Below the pieces are notes generated by a model. The model ran no database searches. It was not told where the DNA came from and saw nothing but the letters and a program-made list of their open reading frames with translations. A stretch of DNA of 64,000 bases from Clostridiales bacterium (GTDB lineage Bacteria > Bacillota > Clostridia > Lachnospirales > Lachnospiraceae): the NCBI GenBank assembly GCA_019424245.1, contig JAHYZV010000003.1:132532-196531 (forward strand). Direction: 5' to 3'. The position numbers and the translations under genes were made by a program. Shown piece after piece: positions 46,153-54,484 of the stretch. Position 1 is the first letter of the stretch; every line of letters begins with the position of its first letter.

Positions 46153-47760
46153 ATGGTGGAAGGATGTAGAACAGGGTATTTTCAGTTTGATTCAAGGAAC
46201 GATGGGTTATATATAATAGTATATCCGCCACAGAATGGAGGCAGAACTGCAAATATAGACGATGTTATGTATTATCTTGATAAGAAAAAGATTGAATGCG
46301 ACACGGCTAAGCTGGCACAGGCAGTCAGGGCAGGGAGCAGTACGAAGACGGAACTTAAGGTTTCAGATGAGAAGGTACATCAGTATTCTGAATTCGGGGA
46401 TTACAGGATAAGTGCAGATTGCATGAAAGTTGAAGCTGTATTCTATCCACCGTTTGTTGGAGGAGGCGTACTTACTTCAGGAGAGATTATTAAGGATCTT
46501 CAGTATCTTGGTGTGAAACATGGTATAGATAATCAGATTATAGAACAGATATTAAGCCATAGAGAATATGGAGAGGCTTATAAGATTGCTGTCGGTACAC
46601 AGCCAAGAGATGGAAGCGACGGATATATTGAATATAAGTTTAATACAGAACTGAAACCACGCCCTAAGATGAATGACGATGGAACAGTTGATTTTCATAC
46701 ACTTGAGAATATTAATCATGTTAACAAAGGTGATGTTGTTGCTGTACTTCATAAAGAAGACAGGGGAGATGACGGAATAGATGTTCTTGGAAGGAGAGTT
46801 CCTCCAAGAAAAGTTAAGCATGTAATATTCAGGTATGGAAGAAATCTGTCACAGTCTGAGGATGGAACAGAGCTTATGTCACAGGTAAGCGGACATGTCA
46901 TACTTGAGAATGATAAGATATTTGTTTCAAATGTATTGGAACTAGTGAATGTAGATAATTCCACAGGAGATATTGACTATGAAGGTGATGTTGTAGTTAA
47001 AGGCAATGTTCTTGCAGGATTTACTGTTAAAGCAACAGGAGATATTACTGTGAGTGGAATTGTGGAAGGGGCTACAGTAATAGCAGGGGGAAATATTACA
47101 TTTAACAGAGGAATCCAGGGAATGACAAGGGCTGTTGTCAAGGCTGGCGGCAATATTGTATCTAAATTCATAGAGAGTGCGGAAAATGTATCAGCAGGTG
47201 GAAGTATCGAAGCGGATTCAATTCTGCACAGCAAAGTTACAGCTAAGAGTACAATTAAGGCTTCAGGGCGTAACGGGCTTATAATAGGCGGAGATGTTAA
47301 GGCTGTTAATATGATAGAGGCTAAGACAATAGGCAATGCCATGGGAACAAACACATCTGTTGGCGTTGGAGTAGATCCGTCAATGAAACGAAGAGTAGAT
47401 GAATTAAAGAACAGCCTTGGGAAACTGGGCGATAATAAGATACAGCTTAACCAACTTCTTAATGCGTTAAGAAAGAAACAGGATTCAGAGGGTGGGCTTG
47501 ATGAAGCAAAGCACGAATTACAGATGAAAACAATGCGCAATGTCATAATGCTTGAACAGGAGATTAATAAACAAAAGAAAGAGCTTGAAGAATTAAGAGG
47601 TCAGATAGGCGAAGAAAAGCATGCATGCATTAAAGTAAGTGATGCAGCGTATGCTGGTGTTAAACTTACATTTGGTGACCAGTGCATGTTTCTTAAACAG
47701 AAATATGATTACTGTCAGTTTGTTAAAGAGGGTGCAGATATAAAAAGTGTGCCAATTTAG
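46153..47760 (+). CDS. fapA: FapA family protein (DUF342)
   Basis: The protein has 535 residues of the FapA/DUF342 family. The N-terminal half has the FapA domain (YNMKVEAVFYPPFVGGGVL is the region near 100). Residues about 250-410 form a Gly/Val/Ile-rich repeat region (VVVKGNVLAGFTVKATGDIT, VIAGGNITFNRGIQGMTRAV) typical of a right-handed beta-helix. The C-terminus is a coiled coil (about 425-490). FapA genes lie beside fliA in many clostridia and the family has been linked to flagellar polarity in Vibrio. Its biochemical action is unclear. Confidence 0.85.
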   Translation: MVEGCRTGYFQFDSRNDGLYIIVYPPQNGGRTANIDDVMYYLDKKKIECDTAKLAQAVRAGSSTKTELKVSDEKVHQYSEFGDYRISADCMKVEAVFYPPFVGGGVLTSGEIIKDLQYLGVKHGIDNQIIEQILSHREYGEAYKIAVGTQPRDGSDGYIEYKFNTELKPRPKMNDDGTVDFHTLENINHVNKGDVVAVLHKEDRGDDGIDVLGRRVPPRKVKHVIFRYGRNLSQSEDGTELMSQVSGHVILENDKIFVSNVLELVNVDNSTGDIDYEGDVVVKGNVLAGFTVKATGDITVSGIVEGATVIAGGNITFNRGIQGMTRAVVKAGGNIVSKFIESAENVSAGGSIEADSILHSKVTAKSTIKASGRNGLIIGGDVKAVNMIEAKTIGNAMGTNTSVGVGVDPSMKRRVDELKNSLGKLGDNKIQLNQLLNALRKKQDSEGGLDEAKHELQMKTMRNVIMLEQEINKQKKELEELRGQIGEEKHACIKVSDAAYAGVKLTFGDQCMFLKQKYDYCQFVKEGADIKSVPI

Positions 47761-47785
47761 ACACATTTGATACAGGAGGCAGAAT

Positions 47786-48097
47786 ATGGTTATTAAACCG
47801 GTGGAATTTGCAATGATACAACAGCAGAACAATATTGCCAAATCACAGTATAATGCTGATAACAGGCCTATGACAGAGCAGCAGACTATAACGCAGCAGG
47901 TTCAGAAGGACATCAATGTTCACTCACAGCAGGTTAATAAGAAGGATAATGCTGATAATGAAACTGGTAAATATGATGCCAAGGATAAGAGTAATAATGA
48001 ATATTCCGGCGAGGGAAATTCACGGAAGAAAAAGAAATCTGATGGAAAAGTCTTTGTAAAAGGACAGGGAAGTGCTGATTTTGATGTAAAGATATGA
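47786..48097 (+). CDS. Uncharacterised polar protein of the flagellar operon
   Basis: This 103-residue protein is hydrophilic: Gln-rich at the N-terminus (FAMIQQQNNIAKSQYNADN), then Lys/Asp/Asn-rich, with a basic RKKKKSDGKVFVKGQGSADF end. No membrane segment or cysteine is seen. AGGAGG lies ahead of ATG 47786. I do not recognise a family; being between fapA and a SwrB-position gene suggests a motility accessory, but this is only position. Confidence 0.6.
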   Translation: MVIKPVEFAMIQQQNNIAKSQYNADNRPMTEQQTITQQVQKDINVHSQQVNKKDNADNETGKYDAKDKSNNEYSGEGNSRKKKKSDGKVFVKGQGSADFDVKI

Positions 48098-48120
48098 AAC
48101 AATGAGGTGTGGAGGATATA

Positions 48121-48873
48121 ATGGTCGCAACAGAAATATTTCTTATAGCGGCTGGCGTAATATGTGTTGTTGTCAGCGTTGTTATGAGTTTTGGAGATGA
48201 TAAAGAGAATGTGGAGAGCAGTGCTAAAGCGGAACTGACACAGGCACAGCTTGATATGGTAAAACATCAGGTTGACGAGGTTATTAAGCAGCAGATAAGT
48301 GGTCTGTCTGAAAAAACGGAAGCTGCACTTGATAAGATATCTAACACCAAGATTCTTGAAATGAATGAATATGCAGAGAGTGTGCTTGGTGAGATTAACA
48401 GAAATCATAATGAAGCTGTTTTTTTGTATGACATGCTTAATGAAAAATCAAAAGAAGTAAAGACAACAGTTAAAGATGTTAATTATGCAAAAAAGCAGGT
48501 TGAACAGATTAGTGGAAGAACTTCTGATATGTCTGATAATGCAGTCCTGTCAGAAGAACATGAACAGGACCGCACAGGTGATGGGAAAGAACCGGCATAT
48601 GAACAGGCGGTTAAGTCTGGTAAAGATACAAAGGATATAGCAAAGGAAAGGCTTGCAGCATTAGTAAAGAAAAGCAATCAGAAAGCTAAGAATGCTGAAG
48701 ACAGAATTAATACACAGGCAGACAGTCTTAATAAAGAATATTCGAATAATGAAAGAATTCTCCAGATGAATGCATCCGGTGTATCTGTTAAGGAAATTGC
48801 TAAGAAACTTAATATGGGAGTTGGCGAAGTAAGGCTTGTGATTAATCTGTATAAAGGTGGTAAACAACAATGA
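48121..48873 (+). CDS. DUF6115-type membrane protein with HTH-like C-terminus
   Basis: This 250-residue protein has one N-terminal transmembrane helix (TEIFLIAAGVICVVVSVVMS), a long coiled coil, and a C-terminal helix-turn-helix-like motif (MNASGVSVKEIAKKLNMGVG followed by EVRLVINLYKGG). Its place between fliA/fapA and rpsB equals that of swrB in B. subtilis, which also has an N-terminal membrane helix and supports flagellar assembly. A DUF6115 assignment is from memory. ATG 48121 has GGAGG at 48111-48115. Confidence 0.6.
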   Translation: MVATEIFLIAAGVICVVVSVVMSFGDDKENVESSAKAELTQAQLDMVKHQVDEVIKQQISGLSEKTEAALDKISNTKILEMNEYAESVLGEINRNHNEAVFLYDMLNEKSKEVKTTVKDVNYAKKQVEQISGRTSDMSDNAVLSEEHEQDRTGDGKEPAYEQAVKSGKDTKDIAKERLAALVKKSNQKAKNAEDRINTQADSLNKEYSNNERILQMNASGVSVKEIAKKLNMGVGEVRLVINLYKGGKQQ

Positions 48874-49391
48874 AGTTCAGATATTATATAAGAGGTTTTG
48901 GAGCTGGTCTTATAGTTGCAACTGCTGTTCTTCTAATTGCAGGTATGATAGAAAAGAATAATAATTACATTGTTTCTGATAATAAAGAGACGCAAAGCAG
49001 TGGTTCTGTTATAGCATTTACAACGGAAAGCACGGATAACAAAGAGAAAGAAACGCAGAAAACTACAGGAAAGTCAGATGAAGAGACGACGCAGGTTAAT
49101 AAAGAAACTACGACGGCTGTGGTGGCAAGAGAAACTGAGTCACAAAGACCTACGGCAAGTATTGTTATCGGTGATGGAAGCGGACTAGTCCAGATTGAAT
49201 TCAAAGGTGTAGGAACTGCATCTGAGGCAGCAGATATACTGTATAGTGCAGGAATAATCGAAGATAAGCTGGCATTCTATACATATATGGATATATCAGG
49301 ATATGCTGTCAGAATCAGAGATGGTGAGTATTCTCTTAAGCCTGGAGATTCATATGAGACTATTGCCAGAACAATAACACAGTCAGATTAA
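48870..49391 (+). CDS. MltG/YceG-like N-terminal domain protein, lacking the catalytic part
   Basis: This 173-residue protein has an N-terminal membrane helix (about 8-27), a Thr/Glu/Ser/Lys-rich linker (about 35-90), and a C-terminal domain resembling the LysM-like part of YceG/MltG (EAADILYSAGIIEDKLAFYT, then VRIRDGEYSLKPGDSYETIA). The lytic transglycosylase domain of MltG is not present, so this is either a truncated form or a cell-wall-binding protein. It overlaps the previous gene by four bases (ATGA), so the two are probably coupled. Confidence 0.6.
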   Translation: MKFRYYIRGFGAGLIVATAVLLIAGMIEKNNNYIVSDNKETQSSGSVIAFTTESTDNKEKETQKTTGKSDEETTQVNKETTTAVVARETESQRPTASIVIGDGSGLVQIEFKGVGTASEAADILYSAGIIEDKLAFYTYMDISGYAVRIRDGEYSLKPGDSYETIARTITQSD

Positions 49392-49400
49392 AAAAATGCT

Positions 49401-49436
49401 TGCATTATATTGAATGTATTGATATAATGCATTTTG
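49401..49436 (+). promoter_or_regulatory. rpsB promoter lying in an inverted repeat
   Basis: TTGCAT at 49401-49406 and TATAAT at 49424-49429 are 17 bases apart, a strong sigma-A match. GCATTATAT at 49403-49411 and ATATAATGC at 49423-49431 are perfectly complementary and are followed by ATTTTGTG, so the transcript from upstream could fold here into a terminator-like hairpin. The element may both end the fla/che operon and start the rpsB unit. Confidence 0.7.
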
Positions 49437-49463
49437 TGTGAAAAAACATGCTGGTGGATTTTA

Positions 49464-49494
49464 CGGCTGGTGCCGGTATACGCGCCGGTGGCCG
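49464..49494 (+). promoter_or_regulatory. Structured 5' leader of rpsB
   Basis: The about 110-base leader before rpsB contains a GC-rich hairpin, an outlier in this AT-rich DNA. CGGC at 49464-49467 pairs with GCCG at 49491-49494, CCGG at 49473-49476 with CCGG at 49485-49488, with G-T pairs between and a three-base bulge. GCTGGTG occurs twice (49450-49456, 49466-49472). It may be an autoregulatory S2 binding site, as ribosomal protein leaders often are. The S2 link is inference. Confidence 0.5.
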
Positions 49495-49542
49495 AAAAAG
49501 AAGAAGCCCGCAAAAGATTAATTAACCAATGGAGGTATCAAA

Positions 49543-50271
49543 ATGAGCGTAATTTCAATGAAACAGTTACTTGAGGCAGGTGTTCATTTCGGACATCAGA
49601 CAAGAAGATGGAATCCTAAGATGGCTGAGTACATCTACACAGAGAGAAACGGAATCCATATCATCGATTTACAGAAGTCTGTAGGTAAGGTTGACGAGGC
49701 TTATAAGGCAATCTCTGATATCGCTGCTGAAGGTGGTACAATTCTTTTTGTAGGAACAAAGAAGCAGGCTCAGGATGCTATTGCTACAGAGGCAGAGCGT
49801 TGCGGAATGTTTTATGTTAATGAGAGATGGTTAGGCGGTATGCTTACTAACTTCAAGACAATCCAGAGCAGAATTGCAAGACTTAAGGAAATCGAGACAA
49901 TGCAGGAAGATGGAACATTTGATGTTCTTCCTAAGAAGGAAGTTATCAACCTTAAGAAGGAACTTGAGAAGCTTCAGAAAAACCTTGGTGGTATCAAGGA
50001 AATGAAGAGACTTCCAGATGCAATCTTCATCGTTGATCCTAAGAAGGAAAGAATCTGTGTTCAGGAAGCACATGCACTTGGTATCAAGTTAATCGGTATT
50101 GCAGATACAAACTGTGATCCAGATGAATTAGATTATGTAATCCCTGGTAATGATGATGCTATCAGAGCTGTTAAGTTAATCGTTGCTAAGATGGCAGATG
50201 CAGTTATCGAAGCTAATCAGGGTGAAGAAGCAGCTCCAGCTGTAGAGGAAGAAGTAGCTGAGGAAGCTTAA
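49543..50271 (+). CDS. rpsB: 30S ribosomal protein S2
   Basis: S2 is a late-assembling protein of the small subunit. The 242-residue protein has all family signatures: SMKQLLEAGVHFGHQTRRWN near the N-terminus, FVGTKKQAQDAI, NERWLGGMLTNFKTI and the C-terminal GIADTNCDPDELDYVIPGND. It ends in an acidic tail. Codon use favours C-ending Ile and AAG, as in highly expressed genes. GGAGG lies before ATG 49543. Confidence 0.98.
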   Translation: MSVISMKQLLEAGVHFGHQTRRWNPKMAEYIYTERNGIHIIDLQKSVGKVDEAYKAISDIAAEGGTILFVGTKKQAQDAIATEAERCGMFYVNERWLGGMLTNFKTIQSRIARLKEIETMQEDGTFDVLPKKEVINLKKELEKLQKNLGGIKEMKRLPDAIFIVDPKKERICVQEAHALGIKLIGIADTNCDPDELDYVIPGNDDAIRAVKLIVAKMADAVIEANQGEEAAPAVEEEVAEEA

Positions 50272-50296
50272 TATTTAAGTATTGACTTAAGTTTAT

Positions 50297-50338
50297 GTAT
50301 GCTTCAGCCTGACATATTATCAGGTTGAAGCATTTTTA
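50297..50338 (+). terminator. Terminator-like hairpin between rpsB and tsf
   Basis: ATGCTTCAGCCTGA at 50299-50312 pairs with TCAGGTTGAAGCAT at 50320-50333 (14 pairs, one G-T) around a seven-base loop, followed by TTTTT. It looks like an intrinsic terminator, yet tsf is only 28 bases downstream and no clear promoter lies between, so partial read-through is expected. Confidence 0.75.
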
Positions 50339-50365
50339 AAATTATTTTTATTGGAGGATAATATA

Positions 50366-51448
50366 ATGGCAGCAGTTACAGCAGCAATGGTTAAGGAACT
50401 TAGAGAGTCTACTGGCGCAGGTATGATGGAGTGTAAGAAGGCTCTTACAGAGACAGATGGTGATATGGAAGCAGCTGTTGATGTTCTTAGAAAGAGCGGA
50501 GCAGCTAAGGTTGAGAAGAAGGCAGGAAGAATTGCAGCAGAAGGTATTACAAGAGTTGCATCTGAAGGCAATACAGCAGTTGTAGTAGAAGTTAATTCAG
50601 AGACAGATTTCGTGGCTAAGAATGCTACATTCCAGGAATTTGTACAGGCTGTTGCTGACAAGGCACTTAAGGCTTCAGTTGATAAGGCTGGAGATGGCGA
50701 AGATGTATGCGCTATCCTTGATATGCAGTCAGAACTTGAAGAGAAGACTCTTACAATCGGTGAGAAGCTTTCTATCAGAAGATTCCAGAAGATTACAGGT
50801 GACTGTGTAGCTTCATATATTCACGGTGGCGGAAGAATTGGTGTTCTTGTTGCAGCAGATGGCGCTTCTAATGATGCAATCAAGGAAGCACTTACTAACG
50901 TAGCAATGCAGATTGCAGCTATGAACCCACAGTACCTTAGCAGAAACGATATGTCAGCAGATGAACTTGCTAAGTTAAGAGAGATTACAGAGAAGAGTGC
51001 ATTAAATGATCCAGCTTCTCTTCCAAAGCCAATCTTAAACAAGTTAATTGATAAGGCTATTAACGATAAGGTATGGAGCGATGCTGATATTGCAACATAC
51101 GAAGAGCATAAGAGCAACATGCAGTACTTATTCAACTTCCTTTCAAAGGAAGCAGCTGCACAGTTAGCAGAGCTTGCATTAGCTGATGAGGCTAATATCG
51201 TAGCAGATAAGATCTTTAATGGATTAGTAGAAGGTCGTGTATCTAAGCAGCTTAAGGAAATCTGCCTTATGGATCAGGTTTATGTTAAGGCTGAGGATGG
51301 AAAGCAGTCAGTTGCTAAGTACCTTGCAGAAGTTGCTAAGGCTAATGGTGCTTTCACAGTTAAGGGATATGTTCGTTTTGAGACTGGTGAAGGTCTTGAG
51401 AAGAAGAACGAAGATTTTGCAGCAGAAGTTGCAGCTCAGTTACAGTAA
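50366..51448 (+). CDS. tsf: Elongation factor Ts
   Basis: EF-Ts recycles EF-Tu by exchanging GDP for GTP. The 360-residue protein has the UBA-like N-terminus and conserved TGAGMMECKKAL, VEVNSETDFVAKN and SYIHGGGRIGVLV. It is 50-60 residues longer than most bacterial EF-Ts. The extra part is around residues 215-275 (between ITEKSALNDPASL and NGLVEGRVSKQLKEICLMDQ), in the coiled-coil side. ATG 50366 has GGAGG at 50352-50356. Codon use is that of a highly expressed gene. Confidence 0.96.
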   Translation: MAAVTAAMVKELRESTGAGMMECKKALTETDGDMEAAVDVLRKSGAAKVEKKAGRIAAEGITRVASEGNTAVVVEVNSETDFVAKNATFQEFVQAVADKALKASVDKAGDGEDVCAILDMQSELEEKTLTIGEKLSIRRFQKITGDCVASYIHGGGRIGVLVAADGASNDAIKEALTNVAMQIAAMNPQYLSRNDMSADELAKLREITEKSALNDPASLPKPILNKLIDKAINDKVWSDADIATYEEHKSNMQYLFNFLSKEAAAQLAELALADEANIVADKIFNGLVEGRVSKQLKEICLMDQVYVKAEDGKQSVAKYLAEVAKANGAFTVKGYVRFETGEGLEKKNEDFAAEVAAQLQ

Positions 51449-51480
51449 TATTTAATTATAATATACGGTGAGTATTAAAA

Positions 51481-51518
51481 ATCCTCCGGAGTTTATATAA
51501 GACTCTGGAGGTTTTTTT
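51481..51518 (+). terminator. Terminator after tsf
   Basis: CCTCCGGAGT at 51483-51492 pairs with ACTCTGGAGG at 51502-51511 (10 pairs, one G-T), followed by seven T. Clear intrinsic terminator ending the rpsB-tsf unit. Confidence 0.9.
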
Positions 51519-51572
51519 AGAATGATATTATAACAAAATGTTGTCATAAGACTTCTAAATTTGTCGTGCGTA

Positions 51573-51581
51573 TGCTATAAT
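51573..51581 (+). promoter_or_regulatory. Extended -10 promoter for the bactofilin gene
   Basis: TGCTATAAT at 51573-51581 matches the extended -10 form TGNTATAAT. The -35 region (TTCTAA at 51553-51558, 17 bases upstream) is weak. It lies after the tsf terminator and 56 bases before the bactofilin start, so it is probably its promoter. Confidence 0.5.
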
Positions 51582-51637
51582 CTTATCAAACTGTGATATT
51601 GTGTAAAACTGCAGTATACGATATGGAGGATAATTTG

Positions 51638-52381
51638 ATGGGATTATTTTTTAAAGATTTGAAAGATGATTTATCAGAATCAGTCAATAATTTACCAGAT
51701 GATACTAATAAGGCATCTGAAGACTCAGATGATGTAATGGTAAATACATTAGATGATCCTGAACTTGCCAAGATGGCAGAGGCTTTCAAGATGGAAGCAC
51801 AGGAATATGATATGTCAGAAGATACTTCTTCCCCAGAAACAGATATGGGAAATGTGTCTGATAAAGATGAGACAAAAGAAGATATAAAGAATGCAGCAGA
51901 GAATCCTGAATATATAGCTGATGAGACTGCAGTTATTACGGAGGGACTTTCAATAAAGGGAGATCTTGACTCACTAGGTTCTATTGATTTATTTGGTACA
52001 GTAGAAGGTAATGTTACATGCAGAGGAAAACTTACAGTAAGCGGTTCTATTACAGGAAGTTCTAAAGCTAACGAATTTTTTGCGAATGACGCACAGGTTG
52101 ATGGCGATATAGAGGCAAAAGGTGCTGTAAAGATTGGACAGGGAACTGTAGTTGTAGGTAATATAACTGCTACATCTGCGGTTATTGGTGGAGCTGTTAA
52201 GGGCGATATAGATGTACATGGACCTGTGATAATTGATTCATCTGCTATAATTTCTGGAGATATTAAGTCAAAGTCAGTACAGATTAATAATGGAGCAACA
52301 ATTGACGGACGCTGCTCACAGTGTTATGCGGATGTTAATATGGAAAGTATATTTGACATTAAAGGAAAGAAGAATAAATAA
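51638..52381 (+). CDS. Bactofilin-type polymer-forming cytoskeletal protein
   Basis: Bactofilins form filaments without nucleotide and scaffold envelope or organelle building. The 247-residue protein has an acidic, disordered N-terminal part (about 1-105) and a beta-helical DUF583 domain (about 108-235) with repeats such as LSIKGDLDSLGSIDLFGTVE, LTVSGSITGSSKANEFFAND and KVGQ-type turns, ending CSQCYADVNMESIFDIKGKK. ATG 51638 has GGAGG upstream. Its insertion between tsf and pyrH is unusual. B. subtilis bactofilins BacE/BacF act in flagellar hook and basal-body building, so a motility role is possible but not shown. Confidence 0.85.
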   Translation: MGLFFKDLKDDLSESVNNLPDDTNKASEDSDDVMVNTLDDPELAKMAEAFKMEAQEYDMSEDTSSPETDMGNVSDKDETKEDIKNAAENPEYIADETAVITEGLSIKGDLDSLGSIDLFGTVEGNVTCRGKLTVSGSITGSSKANEFFANDAQVDGDIEAKGAVKIGQGTVVVGNITATSAVIGGAVKGDIDVHGPVIIDSSAIISGDIKSKSVQINNGATIDGRCSQCYADVNMESIFDIKGKKNK

Positions 52382-52393
52382 CTGGAGGCACGT

Positions 52394-53098
52394 ATGGATA
52401 ACATTAAAAGAGTAATACTTAAACTTAGTGGTGAGGCTCTTGCTAAGAAAGAGGGCGGCTACAATGATGAGCTTATAGAGAATATTGCTAATCAGGTTAA
52501 GACAATAGTTAATAAAGGAACAGATGTTGGTGTAGTTATTGGTGGTGGTAACTACTGGAGAGGCCGTTCTAATGATAATATTGACAGAACTAAGGCTGAC
52601 CAGATAGGTATGCTTGCAACAATTATGAACTGTATATATGTTTCAGAGATATTCCGTTCACAGGGACTTAAGACTAATATTCTTACACCATTTGAATGTG
52701 GAAGCATGACAAAGCTTTTCTCTAAGGACAGAGCTAATAAGTATTTTGAGAAAGGCATGGTTGTATTCTTTGCAGGAGGAACAGGTCATCCATATTTCTC
52801 AACAGATACAGGTATTGTATTAAGAGCTATTGAGCTTGATGCAGATGCTATTCTTCTTGCTAAGGCGATTGATGGAATATATGACAGCGATCCTAAGCTT
52901 AATCCAGAGGCTAAGAAGTATGATACAATCTCAATCAACGAAGTTGTTGAGAAGAAGCTTGGAGTTATTGATATGACAGCTTCAGTTATGTGTATGGAGA
53001 ATAAGATGCCTCTTATGGTATTCGGACTCGAAGAAGAGAACAGCATAGTTAATGCTTTATCAGGAAAGTTTAATGGAACAGTAGTAACTGTTGATTAA
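52394..53098 (+). CDS. pyrH: UMP kinase PyrH
   Basis: UMP kinase makes UDP from UMP for pyrimidine nucleotide supply. The 234-residue protein has the amino-acid-kinase motifs KLSGEALAK, VVIGGGNYWRGR, and FAGGTGHPYFSTDTG, with the C-terminal ATP/UMP-site region. GGAGG lies before ATG 52394. It precedes frr as in most bacteria. Confidence 0.97.
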   Translation: MDNIKRVILKLSGEALAKKEGGYNDELIENIANQVKTIVNKGTDVGVVIGGGNYWRGRSNDNIDRTKADQIGMLATIMNCIYVSEIFRSQGLKTNILTPFECGSMTKLFSKDRANKYFEKGMVVFFAGGTGHPYFSTDTGIVLRAIELDADAILLAKAIDGIYDSDPKLNPEAKKYDTISINEVVEKKLGVIDMTASVMCMENKMPLMVFGLEEENSIVNALSGKFNGTVVTVD

Positions 53099-53120
53099 TA
53101 TAATATTAATGGAGGATTTT

Positions 53121-53672
53121 ATGGAAAATATTAAAGATATTGAAGGAAGAATGCAGAAGTCAGTTGACAACTTAAAGGAAGAATATGTAACAATAAGAGC
53201 CGGAAGAGCTAACCCACATATTCTTGACAGATTAAGAGTTGATTATTATGGAACACCTACACCAATCCAGCAGGTTGCCAATGTTTCTGTACCAGAAGCA
53301 AGAATGATTCAGATTCAGCCTTGGGAAGCAAGCCTTATTAAGGATATTGAGAAAGCAATTCTTGTATCAGATTTAGGACTTACACCTAACAATGATGGTA
53401 AGACAATCAGACTTGTGTTCCCTGAATTAACAGAAGACAGAAGAAAAGAACTTGCTAAGGATATCAAGAAGAAGGGTGATAATGCCAAGGTTGCTATCCG
53501 TAATATCAGAAGAGATGCCAACGATGCAATAAAGAAGGAGAACAAGGCAGGAGATATCTCTGATGATGAAGCTAAGAATTCAGAGGATGAAATTCAGAAG
53601 ATTACTGATAAGTATATTGCTATGATTGATAGTGCTATAGATGATAAGACAAAAGAGATACTTACAGTTTAA
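53121..53672 (+). CDS. frr: Ribosome recycling factor Frr
   Basis: RRF dissociates ribosomes after termination. The 183-residue protein has the family core IRAGRANPHILDRLRVDYYG, LVFPELTEDRRKELAKDI and the C-terminal helix ending TKEILTV. ATG 53121 is preferred, with GGAGG upstream at 53111-53115; an in-frame ATG at 53091 overlaps pyrH. Confidence 0.97.
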   Translation: MENIKDIEGRMQKSVDNLKEEYVTIRAGRANPHILDRLRVDYYGTPTPIQQVANVSVPEARMIQIQPWEASLIKDIEKAILVSDLGLTPNNDGKTIRLVFPELTEDRRKELAKDIKKKGDNAKVAIRNIRRDANDAIKKENKAGDISDDEAKNSEDEIQKITDKYIAMIDSAIDDKTKEILTV

Positions 53673-53683
53673 GAAAATGTCAG

Positions 53684-53713
53684 GGCTGTTGGATATTTTA
53701 CAACAGCCTTTTT
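53684..53713 (+). terminator. Terminator after frr
   Basis: GGCTGTTG at 53684-53691 pairs with CAACAGCC at 53701-53708 (eight pairs, nine-base loop), followed by TTTTT. It separates pyrH-frr from the uppS unit. Confidence 0.85.
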
Positions 53714-53746
53714 GTAATTGAATGAATTGCGAGAGGAATCATAGAT

Positions 53747-54481
53747 ATGGATACATTTAACGAGAGTCTTGGATTAAAGATTCCGGGGCATGTTGCCGTT
53801 ATTCTTGATGGTAATGGAAGATGGGCTAAGAAAAGACATCTCCCAAGAACAATGGGACATGTGCAGGGAAGCAAAGTTGTTGAAGATATGCTTTATGTCG
53901 TAGATGAGCTTGGTGTAAAGTATTTTACTGTATATGCTTTTTCAACAGAGAACTGGAAACGTTCAACAGAAGAAGTAAGTACTCTTATGGGAATCTTAAG
54001 AACTTATCTTAAGGATTGTGTTAAGAAATCCATGAAGAATAATGTGCGATGCAGGGTTATTGGAAGAAAAGATGAACTCAGCCAGGATATTATAGACAGT
54101 ATCAATAATCTTGAAGAGAAAACCAAGAATAATACAGGGCTTAATTTTACTATAGCCATTAATTATGGTGGAAGAGATGAGATAACACGAGCGGTAAGAA
54201 AGATTGCCGGCAAGGTATCAGAAGGAAGTCTTAAGCCTGAAGATATAGATGAAGATACAATAAGTAATAATCTTGATACTTGGGAATTGCCAGATCCAGA
54301 TTTACTTATAAGAACAAGCGGTGAGCAGAGATTATCTAATTATCTGTGCTGGCAGCTTGCTTATACAGAATTTTATTTCACAGATATTTATTGGCCTGAT
54401 TTTGACAGGGAAGAACTTATTAAAGCATTTGAGAAATATAATAAGACGGAAAGAAGATTCGGCGGAGTTAAGGAGGAGTAG
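53747..54481 (+). CDS. uppS: Isoprenyl transferase (undecaprenyl diphosphate synthase)
   Basis: UppS makes the C55 lipid carrier for peptidoglycan. The 244-residue protein has the catalytic Asp21 in VAVILDGNGRWAKKRHLPR, and ends with the conserved LLIRTSGEQRLSNYLCWQLA and DIYWPDFDREEL region. GAGAGGA lies before ATG 53747. It starts an envelope-lipid and isoprenoid gene group. Confidence 0.96.
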   Translation: MDTFNESLGLKIPGHVAVILDGNGRWAKKRHLPRTMGHVQGSKVVEDMLYVVDELGVKYFTVYAFSTENWKRSTEEVSTLMGILRTYLKDCVKKSMKNNVRCRVIGRKDELSQDIIDSINNLEEKTKNNTGLNFTIAINYGGRDEITRAVRKIAGKVSEGSLKPEDIDEDTISNNLDTWELPDPDLLIRTSGEQRLSNYLCWQLAYTEFYFTDIYWPDFDREELIKAFEKYNKTERRFGGVKEE

Positions 54482-54484
54482 ATT

